Shown: piece after piece, positions 53,734 through 61,578 of the stretch | How the letters are laid out: every line of letters starts with the position of its first letter | How positions within the stretch are numbered: position 1 is the stretch's first letter | Assembly (NCBI GenBank): GCA_012735495.1 | Contig: JAAYHD010000055.1 | Location: 117,868 to 181,867, forward strand | Source: Clostridiales bacterium | Lineage (GTDB): Bacteria; Bacillota; Clostridia; Lachnospirales; Lachnospiraceae | Length of the DNA stretch: 64,000 bases | Direction: 5' to 3' | Translations under genes and position numbers: made by a program | The notes under the pieces: model-generated | Told to the model about the DNA's origin: nothing | What the model saw: the letters and a program-made list of their open reading frames with translations, nothing else | Databases searched by the model: none

Positions 53734-54572
53734 TTTCTTCCCTCTTTTATCATTTCTTTTATTTCTCTTGCCTTATCCTTGATTCGTTCACTGGCTTCCT
53801 TTGATATAAGTATCCTGGATATCCACCTGGAGGCTTCGTCCAGCTTTCCTGTTTTTCTTGCCAGCTCGGCTATAAGCAGAGCTATTGTATGCTCATCCAT
53901 TCCGCACATGGGGAATGCTTCATTCATATAGGCCTCGGAAAAACCTTCATAGGCATTAGCGATAAATTTTTTCTCCTCTTGGGCAAGCTGCTCCATGACC
54001 TCCCTGTAATTAGGAGTATCACTTGGCAGCGTTTCCGCCTTTCCCCTGATAATCCATGCCGTTTTCAGGCATATATAAGCTCTTTCAGAGGTCTTTGCCT
54101 TTTTTACGATGGAGTTTACCAATGCCATCTTGTGCCTTACAATCGCATCATCGTAGCTGTATACATGACCTTTCTCCGGCAGAGGTTTAAATGTCGCCGA
54201 TATATTCTTCTTAATCCAATCTGCCTGCGTAGGCGTAATGTTTTTGAAAAACCTGGTCAGTGACGCATAACCGCATTTTGGACAAAGAACCGCATCATAT
54301 TTAAGCGGATCCACATACTGGTACCTGGGCCTAAGATCGGAATCCAGGCTGAGGAGCTTTATCTTGCCCGTCTTGACACTCTTTGATTTGAACTCCGAAT
54401 CGCATACCGGACATATGTAAGTCTTATCAAAAATAAATTCTTCTTCGGAGACGGTGACCTGCGGTTTTTCCTGGCTTTCCTTAGCATCTTCCTTATCCTT
54501 GTCATCATAAACATTAATGTTGGAAAGGTTGCTCAGTCCCAGCTCCTCCAGGCCGGAGAATAAATTATCCAT
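53730..54572 (-). CDS. DUF2225 zinc-ribbon protein
   Basis: With the ATG at 54572 (GGAGG upstream) the product has 280 residues. After an acidic N-terminal stretch there is a zinc-ribbon-like pair, YICPVCDSEFKSK and VLCPKCGYASL, followed by an all-helical, TPR-like region (about 110-275). This is the DUF2225 layout. No function is established to my knowledge. It forms a coupled pair with the Cys-rich DUF6062-type gene. Confidence 0.82.
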   Translation of the reverse strand: MDNLFSGLEELGLSNLSNINVYDDKDKEDAKESQEKPQVTVSEEEFIFDKTYICPVCDSEFKSKSVKTGKIKLLSLDSDLRPRYQYVDPLKYDAVLCPKCGYASLTRFFKNITPTQADWIKKNISATFKPLPEKGHVYSYDDAIVRHKMALVNSIVKKAKTSERAYICLKTAWIIRGKAETLPSDTPNYREVMEQLAQEEKKFIANAYEGFSEAYMNEAFPMCGMDEHTIALLIAELARKTGKLDEASRWISRILISKEASERIKDKAREIKEMIKEGRN

Positions 54573-54689
54573 GATATACCTCCACTTCAAGTTCCTTTGT
54601 ATAGTAGTTGTTATTGATATCTTTAGATGGTATGTGAATTCATATACTATGATAGCACATTATCGTGCAAGATTAAAGAAAAAAATACA

Positions 54690-54730
54690 AAGCCGTACTA
54701 TAGCCTTAACATTCGGAACAGTACGGCTTA
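54690..54730 (-). terminator. Intrinsic terminator of the SleB-type gene
   Basis: Minus strand AGCCGTACT ... AGTACGGCT with a loop of about 20 bases, followed by TTGTATTTTTTT. Confidence 0.8.
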
Positions 54731-54767
54731 CACTGCAAAACCCATATTATTATATATATGTAGGTTT

Positions 54768-55571
54768 TTATTTCGTGCGATAGAAAATATGGTCTCCTAT
54801 TATTTTATAGTCGCTGTATTTTTGCTTTATTTTCTTGGCACTGCTGTTGTTCAGCCTGAAGCACAGGAAATTTCCGATGTTGTTCTCTCCATTGAGAGCC
54901 GCCTTAACGGCCTTTATTGCCCTCTTCATGGCCTTTTTCTCGGCCTCGGGATTTTTTCCCGTAAAAACGCCGGTATCATATGCTTCCAATGCCTTGTCCA
55001 GCATGCTCTTTCCCGTCTTACTGTTTTTTATTGTTACCGAAAACTGTACGGCCCATTTCCTGTCATATATAACTTCCTCAATTGTATTGACATGGCTGTA
55101 AACACTGCTCTTTACCCTGTTTAAAACGACATTCGCAACGGCAAGCATTCCTTCATACGGCTGGTTCCCGGCTTCGGCATATACAAGGCATGCAAGAAGC
55201 CTTAAGTCATCTTCCGTGTAGGAAGGCTTGTCAGCTTCTTTCTTGTCTACCTCCTGTGCTTCTTCAGCAGGTTCGTCATTTTCTGCGCTATCGGGAATAT
55301 TCCCGGTTGCGTCACCGATTTCCGGCGCTGCAGGTTCCTTCTCAATATAATAAACCTGTCCCTGCTCGTCCACATATATTTCATACAGCTCGGGATCAAA
55401 CAATCCGTCGGTGCCAAGAAGGTCTTCTTCATCGGCCGTTTCTTCCCCGCCTGCGCTGTCGGCCACGGGAACTTCAAGCTCGGATGCATGCGCGATTATA
55501 TTTCTCCCCGGCAGAATGAAAAATACCGCAAGCAATGCAAGTAAAAGCTTTAGTTTCAATATCCGGCTCAT
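54768..55571 (-). CDS. SleB/CwlJ-type cell wall hydrolase
   Basis: A 267-residue exported protein. Residues 1-30 are a signal peptide. An acidic Glu/Asp-rich linker runs to about 120, and the Hydrolase_2 domain (SleB/CwlJ) fills the C-terminus with the motif VYAEAGNQPYEGMLAVANVV, whose Glu is the likely catalytic acid. This family cleaves cortex muramic-lactam peptidoglycan at germination or acts in wall turnover. It lacks the N-terminal peptidoglycan-binding domain of true SleB. It is a single gene with its own terminator. Confidence 0.85.
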   Translation of the reverse strand: MSRILKLKLLLALLAVFFILPGRNIIAHASELEVPVADSAGGEETADEEDLLGTDGLFDPELYEIYVDEQGQVYYIEKEPAAPEIGDATGNIPDSAENDEPAEEAQEVDKKEADKPSYTEDDLRLLACLVYAEAGNQPYEGMLAVANVVLNRVKSSVYSHVNTIEEVIYDRKWAVQFSVTIKNSKTGKSMLDKALEAYDTGVFTGKNPEAEKKAMKRAIKAVKAALNGENNIGNFLCFRLNNSSAKKIKQKYSDYKIIGDHIFYRTK

Positions 55572-55704
55572 AATAGTCTCCTTTAATACAAAATTATTAC
55601 AAATATAGAATATACATAATATTTTGTTAATAATTACTTAATAATTATATCACAATCCCTTAAAAAATCAACCCTGTATTTCATATGTGACCCGGGAACG
55701 CCAA

Positions 55705-55755
55705 AAATAAAAAACCTTCTCTAACAGATTGCTTTCCGCAATCTTTCGGGAAGGA
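55705..55755 (-). terminator. Terminator after the DUF3810 gene
   Basis: Minus strand CCTTC...GAAGG outer stem with inner AGATTGC / GCAATCT, followed by TTTTTTATTTTT. It also lies upstream of the SleB-type gene. Confidence 0.75.
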
Positions 55756-55782
55756 ATGATTTCAACCCTTGCATATCCTGCT

Positions 55783-56889
55783 TTAATCCTGCTCGGCCTT
55801 GTATTTTGCCACCAACAATTCCACCATTCGATCATAGCTTTTAATGCCGTCCGATTGAGCGTTTGCCTTAAGGTATGTGTCATTAAGCCTATTGGATACA
55901 GTGCTTACCACGGTATCCTCATATTTTGACCAATACTCCGCGTCCGCCCGGATATCCCTTACCACATCGTCCGAGTATATGCTTCTTGCCTCAAAATACA
56001 GCTGCCTGTTGCTCCTGTACAGCTCATTGCCTGTCGATATCAGGGCCATCATGGTGCTGCTGTACTGAAGCTCCACGTTGTCCGAGCTCATACCCGCCAG
56101 GTAAGCTATGAAGTTTGCTTCATCCTCCCGCATAAACCCCCTTTGGTGCGCCATTTCATGAAGCATGGTATAGGGTATCGCGTAGTCGGAAATGTCCACG
56201 TTCACATTGGCTTCCATGGTAAAGGGCACGAATATTCCCGTTATCTCAGTATATGACATCAACGGTGACAGCAAAACCGGCTTTGCAAGGCCATACTCAC
56301 CGCCAAGAACCGGGTACTCAGCCGCCAGGTTTTTCATGGCTTTCTTTGCTTCCTGTGCCAGCTCATATTTGCTTAGGGACAATTTAAAAACACCATTCTC
56401 ATCTACCCGGGGAATTCTGCTTCTGATCTCATTGGCCCTTTTGGCCAGATGGACCATAAGGTTATACAGGTCTTCTTCAGTATATTCTTCTATTGTCAAC
56501 TTCGAGTAATAGGTAAAATTGTACCTGTAGTAGTTCATGCCTCCCATTATTGTGAATGAAAACAGCATAATGCTTGCTGCGCAAAGGACATTCAGAACAC
56601 CCTTTGCGGCGTTTATTCTTCTGTTTTCCTTATCCTTAACCAGCCTGACTGCGAATCTTATAATTAATACCGCCAGTACAACGGGCAGGATAAAAATCAG
56701 GATTTCAGCCAGCGACACCGGTATAAAACCTGTAATAAGCGAAACGAATTGAGACAGCCATTTATAAACTCCCCGTGCATTTATATATTCCGCAAAAAAG
56801 CTGCTCTTTCTTGCCAACAATATAAGTAATAAAGACAGAGGAGATAACAGCAGAAGATATATTCGCTTGAGTTTAAAAAGTGCTTTCAT
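55783..56889 (-). CDS. DUF3810 membrane metalloprotease-like protein
   Basis: A 368-residue membrane protein with about three N-terminal helices (residues 10-25, 60-82, 100-118) and a large extracellular domain. The zinc motif HEMAHQ is at 244-249, with a downstream acidic ligand candidate in EDEANFIAYLAG. This is the DUF3810 family, expected to be a zinc peptidase although I know of no proven substrate. It stands alone between terminators. The extracellular placement of the active site is inferred from topology. Confidence 0.85.
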   Translation of the reverse strand: MKALFKLKRIYLLLLSPLSLLLILLARKSSFFAEYINARGVYKWLSQFVSLITGFIPVSLAEILIFILPVVLAVLIIRFAVRLVKDKENRRINAAKGVLNVLCAASIMLFSFTIMGGMNYYRYNFTYYSKLTIEEYTEEDLYNLMVHLAKRANEIRSRIPRVDENGVFKLSLSKYELAQEAKKAMKNLAAEYPVLGGEYGLAKPVLLSPLMSYTEITGIFVPFTMEANVNVDISDYAIPYTMLHEMAHQRGFMREDEANFIAYLAGMSSDNVELQYSSTMMALISTGNELYRSNRQLYFEARSIYSDDVVRDIRADAEYWSKYEDTVVSTVSNRLNDTYLKANAQSDGIKSYDRMVELLVAKYKAEQD

Positions 56890-56989
56890 TTATACCTTCC
56901 CCACATCTGTAAATAATCTACTTTTTACAAGTTTATAGTAACATATAATACTTTTTTGTGCAATATATATAATATGTAAATAAACATAA

Positions 56990-57021
56990 ACCGACACAGC
57001 GTGAAATTTTACTGTGTCGGT
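56990..57021 (-). terminator. Terminator of the metNIQ operon
   Basis: A perfect 10-bp stem ACCGACACAG / CTGTGTCGGT with a 12-base loop. The T-run that follows is interrupted (TTATGTTTATTTAC). Confidence 0.65.
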
Positions 57022-57070
57022 CCAATAGAAACAAATATTTTTGTGAATATGTATATTCCCTGCCTAAGGA

Positions 57071-57898
57071 TTAAAACTTGGGAACAACAGCACCTTCATA
57101 GGTGGATTCGATGAAATCCCTGATCTTGTCGCTTTGAAGGGCCTCAACCAGGGCCTTGATGTCCTCCCTGTTCTCGTCCCCTTTTCTCACGGCGATAATA
57201 TTTCCGTAGATGTTGGCCGCTTCAGAATCCTTATCCTCTACGGCAATGGCATCCTTCGATACATTAAGGCCTGCCTCGATTGCGTAGTTGCCGTTGATTA
57301 CCGCGAGATCCACGTCCCGGAGCGAGCGGGCAAGCTGTGCGGCTTCAATTTCATGTATTACAAGGTTCTTAGGATTTTCGACGATATCAACTACCGTTGC
57401 TTCCATGCCCACTCCGTCGGCCAGCTTTATAAGGCCCTGCGCCTGCAATAAGAGCAGCGCTCTTGCCTCGTTGGAACCGTCATTCGGGATGGCAATCTCG
57501 GCCCCGTCCTTTAGATCGTCAAGGCTCTTCGTCTTTCCGGGATAGATTCCGAAAGGCTCATAATGGATTATTGCCACCGATACCAGGTCCATGCCTCTGT
57601 CTTTATTAAACTGGTCAAGATAAGGCTTGTGCTGGAAGTAGTTTGCGTCAAGGTCTCCCGCGTCAAGAGCGACATTTGGCTGAACATAGTCGTTATATAC
57701 CACAATTTCCAGTTCATAGCCCTTATCGGCCAGGATTTCCTTGGCCTGTTCAAGAATCTCGGCATGAGGCGTAACACTTGCCCCAACCACGATTTTCTTT
57801 TTCTCCTGTTTCTCCCCATCCTTCTTGCTGCCCGAGCATCCGCCGAGCACAGCCGCAAATAACGATAACAAGATAAAACCTAAAACAATTTTTTTCAT
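57071..57898 (-). CDS. metQ: Methionine ABC transporter substrate-binding lipoprotein
   Basis: A 275-residue NlpA/MetQ lipoprotein (signal ending in Cys21, VLGGC). It binds methionine and delivers it to MetNI. The family motifs VGASVTPHAEILE and NDYVQPNVALDAGDLDANYFQHKPYL (in two parts, residues ~74-100) and NDGSNEARAL are intact. It is the third gene of metNIQ, 58 bp after metI. Confidence 0.95.
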   Translation of the reverse strand: MKKIVLGFILLSLFAAVLGGCSGSKKDGEKQEKKKIVVGASVTPHAEILEQAKEILADKGYELEIVVYNDYVQPNVALDAGDLDANYFQHKPYLDQFNKDRGMDLVSVAIIHYEPFGIYPGKTKSLDDLKDGAEIAIPNDGSNEARALLLLQAQGLIKLADGVGMEATVVDIVENPKNLVIHEIEAAQLARSLRDVDLAVINGNYAIEAGLNVSKDAIAVEDKDSEAANIYGNIIAVRKGDENREDIKALVEALQSDKIRDFIESTYEGAVVPKF

Positions 57899-57956
57899 AA
57901 AATCCCTCCTATTTTATGTTTAATCTATTTAAAGCACGCCTTACGCATGCCGGTTT

Positions 57957-58601
57957 TTAAAGCCTCTTGTCGGCCCGTTTTGACAGCCGGTTTCCAATCT
58001 CCTGGAAGCCCTGAACAATGATAATAAGTATGACTACGGTAACCAGCATGATATTTACCTGGTACCTGTAATACCCGTAATTAATGGCAATGGTTCCAAG
58101 TCCTCCGGCCCCGACAAATCCACCCATTGCCGAATAGCCAAGTATGGTTATTACGGCTATGGCGGCCCCCATAATGAGGGAAGGCCTTGCTTCCGGCAGA
58201 AGCACCTTAAAGACTATCTGCGCAGGTGTAGCACCCATGGACCTGGCCGCCTCGATTACACCGTGATCCACTTCCTTAAGCGAGGATTCCACCAGCCTTG
58301 CTATATAAGGAGCGGATCCGATAACCAATGGAACGATCAATGCGTTCGGTCCAAGCGTGGTTCCCACCACGAACCTTGTAAACGGCATAAGCGCTACCAT
58401 CAGTATTACAAACGGAATTGAGCGCAAAATGTTTACAACCACTCCTATTCCCCTGTTCAGCGATACCTTCGGCGCAATGCCCTCCTTGTCCGTCACCACA
58501 AGCAGTATTCCAAGAGGAAGCCCCATCGCGTAACCCATAAAGGAAGACACCAGCACGACATAAAATGTTTCAAGAATTCCTTTCGCTATTATGGCCGGCA
58601 T
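57957..58601 (-). CDS. metI: Methionine ABC transporter permease
   Basis: A 214-residue permease with five helices, the size and form of MetI. The coupling loop EAARSMGATPAQIVFKVLLPEA is visible in two parts near residue 120. It starts one base after the metN stop, so translation is coupled. Confidence 0.95.
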   Translation of the reverse strand: MPAIIAKGILETFYVVLVSSFMGYAMGLPLGILLVVTDKEGIAPKVSLNRGIGVVVNILRSIPFVILMVALMPFTRFVVGTTLGPNALIVPLVIGSAPYIARLVESSLKEVDHGVIEAARSMGATPAQIVFKVLLPEARPSLIMGAAIAVITILGYSAMGGFVGAGGLGTIAINYGYYRYQVNIMLVTVVILIIIVQGFQEIGNRLSKRADKRL

Positions 58602-58602
58602 G

Positions 58603-59610
58603 TTATATCACCTCCTCATAGGGAATTTTATGAGTCTCCAGGTATGCAAATATCCTCTTCTTGCTTGATTCATCCTCGGGAAGCTGTATTACCATCTGGC
58701 CGAACGCCTTGCCGTCGATGTCCTTGGTATCCGCAAACATGATATTTACCGGAGTCCTGCATTCAAGGACCATGTTGGCAATTACAGGCTCGAACGAGGT
58801 GCGTCCGTCAAAGATTATGCGGCATTTGTCTTCACCCTCGAAATGCTCTATATGGTTTACTCCCGAGAATATCAGCTTCCTCGCAATCTTTGACTTGGGC
58901 CTCATGAATACCTCTTCCACATCGCCCACTTCCGCAATCCTGCTTTCATCAATGATTGCGACCCTGCTGCATATTTCTTCAATTACGCTCATCTCATGGG
59001 TAATTACGATTATCGTGATTCCCAGGTTCCTGTTTATCTCCCTTAACAACTCCAATATCGATCTGGTCGTCGTGGGGTCAAGAGCGCTGGTTGCTTCATC
59101 ACACAAAAGCACCTTCGGGTTGGTGGCCAGGGCCCTGGCTATGGCAACCCTCTGTTTTTGACCTCCCGAAAGCTGTGCCGGATAAGCCTTTGCCTTATCG
59201 GACAGTCCCACCATTTTAAGAAGCTCGTAAGCCCTTTTCTGCGCCTCCTTTTGAGCCACCCCGGCTATTTCAAGAGGAAAACAGACATTTTGAAGCACGT
59301 TGCGCTGCATAAGCAGATTGAACTGCTGGAATATCATACCCATGGATCGCCTGATTTTCAGCAGCTCCCGTTCCGGAAGCTCCGACAGATCTATCTTGTT
59401 AAATATGACCTTTCCGCTTGTCGGCCTTTCCAGGTAGTTTATACATCGAACCAGGGTGCTTTTCCCCGCACCGCTCAGTCCGATAATCCCGAATATCTCC
59501 CCTTCATATATGGTAAGGTTGACATCCTCAAGGGCTTTTACATAATTGTTCTTGCTTTCAAACACTTTTCCGAGCCCTATCAGCTCGATTATCGGCTCAC
59601 GTTCCGCCAT
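58603..59610 (-). CDS. metN: Methionine ABC transporter ATP-binding protein
   Basis: A 335-residue ATPase. Walker A GLSGAGKST, signature LSGGQKQRVA, Walker B VLLCDEATSALDP and the H-loop ITHEMSV are all present. The last ~95 residues are the NIL domain, which in E. coli MetN binds methionine and causes transinhibition. It is the first gene of metNIQ, behind a 330-base leader with a Met/Cys-rich small ORF and a terminator. GGAGGTGGG precedes the ATG. Confidence 0.97.
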   Translation of the reverse strand: MAEREPIIELIGLGKVFESKNNYVKALEDVNLTIYEGEIFGIIGLSGAGKSTLVRCINYLERPTSGKVIFNKIDLSELPERELLKIRRSMGMIFQQFNLLMQRNVLQNVCFPLEIAGVAQKEAQKRAYELLKMVGLSDKAKAYPAQLSGGQKQRVAIARALATNPKVLLCDEATSALDPTTTRSILELLREINRNLGITIIVITHEMSVIEEICSRVAIIDESRIAEVGDVEEVFMRPKSKIARKLIFSGVNHIEHFEGEDKCRIIFDGRTSFEPVIANMVLECRTPVNIMFADTKDIDGKAFGQMVIQLPEDESSKKRIFAYLETHKIPYEEVI

Positions 59611-59676
59611 GACCCACCTCCGCTATTAATCGAAGCCGCGTAACCCTCTCAGGTTTTGACGCAGCTCTTGATGCAT

Positions 59677-59709
59677 AAAAAAGCAGGATAGCCAAGATAG
59701 CTTCCTGCT
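59677..59709 (-). terminator. Attenuator-type terminator in the metN leader
   Basis: Minus strand AGCAGGA-AGC ... GCT-A-TCCTGCT with a 7-base loop, followed by TTTTTT. It lies 61 bases after the leader ORF stop and 66 bases before metN, so it can stop transcription before the operon. Confidence 0.85.
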
Positions 59710-59770
59710 GGTTTTCTATGGATATTTATCACCGGACTTAAGAGCTGGTTCTGCTGCGAAAACACCACAT

Positions 59771-59872
59771 TCATCTATCAAGGCACAATATGATACAAGG
59801 CATGCTGCACATGGTACACATACCGCACATGTCACATATCATATTGCACATGATGAAGGATGATGTTTTCAT
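59771..59872 (-). CDS. Met/Cys-rich leader peptide of metNIQ
   Basis: A 33-codon ORF (ATG 59870-59872, TGA 59771-59773) seven bases after a strong ribosome binding site, GGAAAGGAG. The peptide begins MKTSSFIMCNMICDMC and contains 7 Met (positions 1, 8, 11, 15, 18, 21, 24) and 7 Cys (9, 13, 16, 19, 22, 26, 30), with Met-Cys dipeptides at 8-9, 15-16, 18-19 and 21-22. It lies between a consensus promoter and an intrinsic terminator ahead of a methionine importer. The inferred role is a stalling sensor: scarce charged Met- or Cys-tRNA would stall the ribosome and favour read-through. A Cys-rich metal-binding microprotein is the alternative. Confidence 0.8.
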   Translation of the reverse strand: MKTSSFIMCNMICDMCGMCTMCSMPCIILCLDR

Positions 59873-59944
59873 CAATCGGCTCCTTTCCGAAAGCTCTGCG
59901 GCTTTTCGTTCAATTCATAGTAATCAGATATGTTTGTTGGATGT

Positions 59945-59973
59945 AGTATACATTAAGAGAAATATCATGTCAA
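59945..59973 (-). promoter_or_regulatory. Consensus promoter of the metNIQ leader
   Basis: Minus strand TTGACA (59968-59973), 17-bp spacer, TATACT (59945-59950). Expected start near 59938, giving a leader of about 330 bases. Confidence 0.88.
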
Positions 59974-59991
59974 TATCTTTTTATAAAAAAA

Positions 59992-60066
59992 TCGAGGTGA
60001 CAGGATTTGAACCTGCGGCCTCTACGTCCCTAACGTAGCGCTCTAGCCAAACTGAGCCACACCTCG
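59992..60066 (-). tRNA. tRNA-Pro, anticodon AGG
   Basis: The cloverleaf folds fully: acceptor CGAGGTG / CACCTCG with C1-G72 and discriminator A73 (proline identity), D stem GCTC / GAGC, anticodon stem CTACG / CGTAG around loop TTAGGGA, T arm with TTCAAAT. The anticodon reads AGG with G37. CCA is not encoded. A run of T follows directly and may end the transcript. Confidence 0.93.
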
Positions 60067-60079
60067 ATATTCGGTAAAA

Positions 60080-60152
60080 AGCTGTTGGGCGGACTTGAAC
60101 CGCTGACCTCCTCATTACCAATGAGGTGCTCTACCGTCTGAGCTACAACAGC
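60080..60152 (-). tRNA. tRNA-Thr, anticodon GGT
   Basis: Acceptor GCTGTTG / CAACAGC with discriminator T, D stem GCTC / GAGC, anticodon stem CCTCA / TGAGG around loop TTGGTAA, T loop TTCAAGT. CCA is not encoded. It begins six bases after the sigH stop codon. Confidence 0.97.
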
Positions 60153-60158
60153 ATCTGC

Positions 60159-60809
60159 CTAAATATTCTGTTTTTCGATATCCTTCAGAACCCGGTTGAG
60201 CTTGTTCTTGATTCTTGTAAGAGCATTATCAATAGTCTTGGGTTCCTTGCCCAGTACCTTGGCTATCTGAACATACTTCAAATCCTGCATATACAGGTCA
60301 AGAACCCTCTTTTCCAGGTCGCTTAGGCGTCTTACAAGTTCATATTCTATCATACTGGTATTCTCTTTGTCAATAACCATTTCCTCCGGGTTGAGGCCTT
60401 CTTCCTGGTACATTATGTCAACCAAAGCTTCCTTTTCCTGGCTTTCTCCCTGGCCGCTGTCCAGCGGCGCATATATTGAAACATAATTATTCAGAGGCAT
60501 GTTCTTTTTCCTGTTTGAAGCCTTAATTGCGCTGTATATCTGCCTTGATATGCATAAATCGGCAAAATTAAAGAACGAGCTCTGCTTGTCCCTCTGGTAA
60601 TCCTGAACCGCCTTATATAGACCTATCATCCCTTCCTGTATCAGGTCATCCTTATCCCCGCCGATCAGAAACAGGGCTTTAGCCTTGTTTCTGACAAGGT
60701 GTTTGTATTTTTCAAACAAATAATCCATGGCGGAACGGTCTCCGGCTTGTATCATGGCAACGATGTCCTCGTCTGACATGTAACTGTAATTCATATCAGC
60801 TTTTTTCAT
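60159..60809 (-). CDS. sigH: RNA polymerase sporulation sigma factor SigH
   Basis: A 216-residue sigma-70 family factor of the SigH/Spo0H group, which directs early stationary-phase and sporulation genes. Region 2 (LIQEGMIGLYKAVQDYQ, SSFFNFADLCISRQI) and region 4 (LSDLEKRVLDLYMQ, YVQIAKVLGKEPKTIDNALTR in two parts) are intact. GGAGG precedes the ATG. It follows rlmB by 25 bp, as in other Firmicutes, and two tRNA genes follow at once. Confidence 0.95.
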   Translation of the reverse strand: MKKADMNYSYMSDEDIVAMIQAGDRSAMDYLFEKYKHLVRNKAKALFLIGGDKDDLIQEGMIGLYKAVQDYQRDKQSSFFNFADLCISRQIYSAIKASNRKKNMPLNNYVSIYAPLDSGQGESQEKEALVDIMYQEEGLNPEEMVIDKENTSMIEYELVRRLSDLEKRVLDLYMQDLKYVQIAKVLGKEPKTIDNALTRIKNKLNRVLKDIEKQNI

Positions 60810-60834
60810 ACAAGCACCTCCATCAAGAGAGAAT

Positions 60835-61578
60835 TCAGGCTTTAAGCCTTTGCCTTACGATTTCATAGGCAAGCACCGCTGCCGCAACGGATGCGTTAAG
60901 GGAATCCACCTTGCCGTACATGGGTATCCTGGCTGTAAAATCGCATTTTTCCTTTACCAGCCTTCCGACTCCCTCTCCTTCACCGCCTATTACCAGGCCA
61001 ATAGGTCCGGTTAAGTTAAGGTCATACATGACCTGTCCGTCCATATCGGCACTGACGAACCATATGCCCTCTTTCTTCAGCATTTCAATGGTGTTTGCCA
61101 GATTGGTCACCTTTGCAACCGGCAGGTAATTTATGGCTCCCGCCGAAGCCCTGGCCACGGCGGCGGTAAGCCCGGCCGCCCGGTGTTTCGGTATTATAAT
61201 TCCATGGGCACCGGCCTGATGAGCCGTACGGATTATGGCTCCAAGATTGTAAGGGTCTTCGATTCCGTCCAGCAGCAGGATAAACGGATCTTCGTTCCTG
61301 ATTCGTGCTTCCGCTAAAATATCTTCTACCTCGGCATACTCATATGCCGCGGTATAGGCTATGACTCCCTGGTGTTTTCCCGTCTGGGACATCTGGTCAA
61401 GCCTCTCCCTGGTCACATAGGTTATAACCGCATTCATCTTCCTTGCCTTATCCGTTATGGTTTTTATCGGGCCATCCTGGCTGCCGCTTAATACAAACAG
61501 CTTGTCTATGGTTTTTCCCGCACGAATGGCTTCAAGAACAGCGTTTCTTCCTTCTATAATATTTTCCTCATATCTCAT
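60835..61578 (-). CDS. rlmB: 23S rRNA (guanosine-2'-O)-methyltransferase RlmB
   Basis: A 247-residue SPOUT methyltransferase of the TrmH/RlmB group. The N-terminal substrate-binding domain (EGRNAVLEAIRAGKTIDKL) and the knotted SAM site (DGIEDPYNLGAIIRTA, VIGGEGEGV, IPMYGKVDSLNASVAAAV) are complete. It modifies G2251 of 23S rRNA in known members. It overlaps rfbD by 11 bases and precedes sigH. Confidence 0.93.
   Translation of the reverse strand: MRYEENIIEGRNAVLEAIRAGKTIDKLFVLSGSQDGPIKTITDKARKMNAVITYVTRERLDQMSQTGKHQGVIAYTAAYEYAEVEDILAEARIRNEDPFILLLDGIEDPYNLGAIIRTAHQAGAHGIIIPKHRAAGLTAAVARASAGAINYLPVAKVTNLANTIEMLKKEGIWFVSADMDGQVMYDLNLTGPIGLVIGGEGEGVGRLVKEKCDFTARIPMYGKVDSLNASVAAAVLAYEIVRQRLKA

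Noticed and set aside
54591..54767. Small ORFs in the gap between the DUF2225 and SleB-type genes
   Set aside because: No start with a ribosome binding site; the only supported element is the terminator hairpin.
59611..59670. GAGAGGGTTACGCGG near metN as a T-box antiterminator
   Set aside because: It only partly matches AGGGTGGTACCGCG, lies after the terminator instead of before it, and no specifier-loop domain was found.
59611..59940. S-box (SAM-I) riboswitch upstream of metN
   Set aside because: None of the conserved S-box blocks (CTTATC.AGAG, GGTGGAGGGA, GGCAACC) are present.
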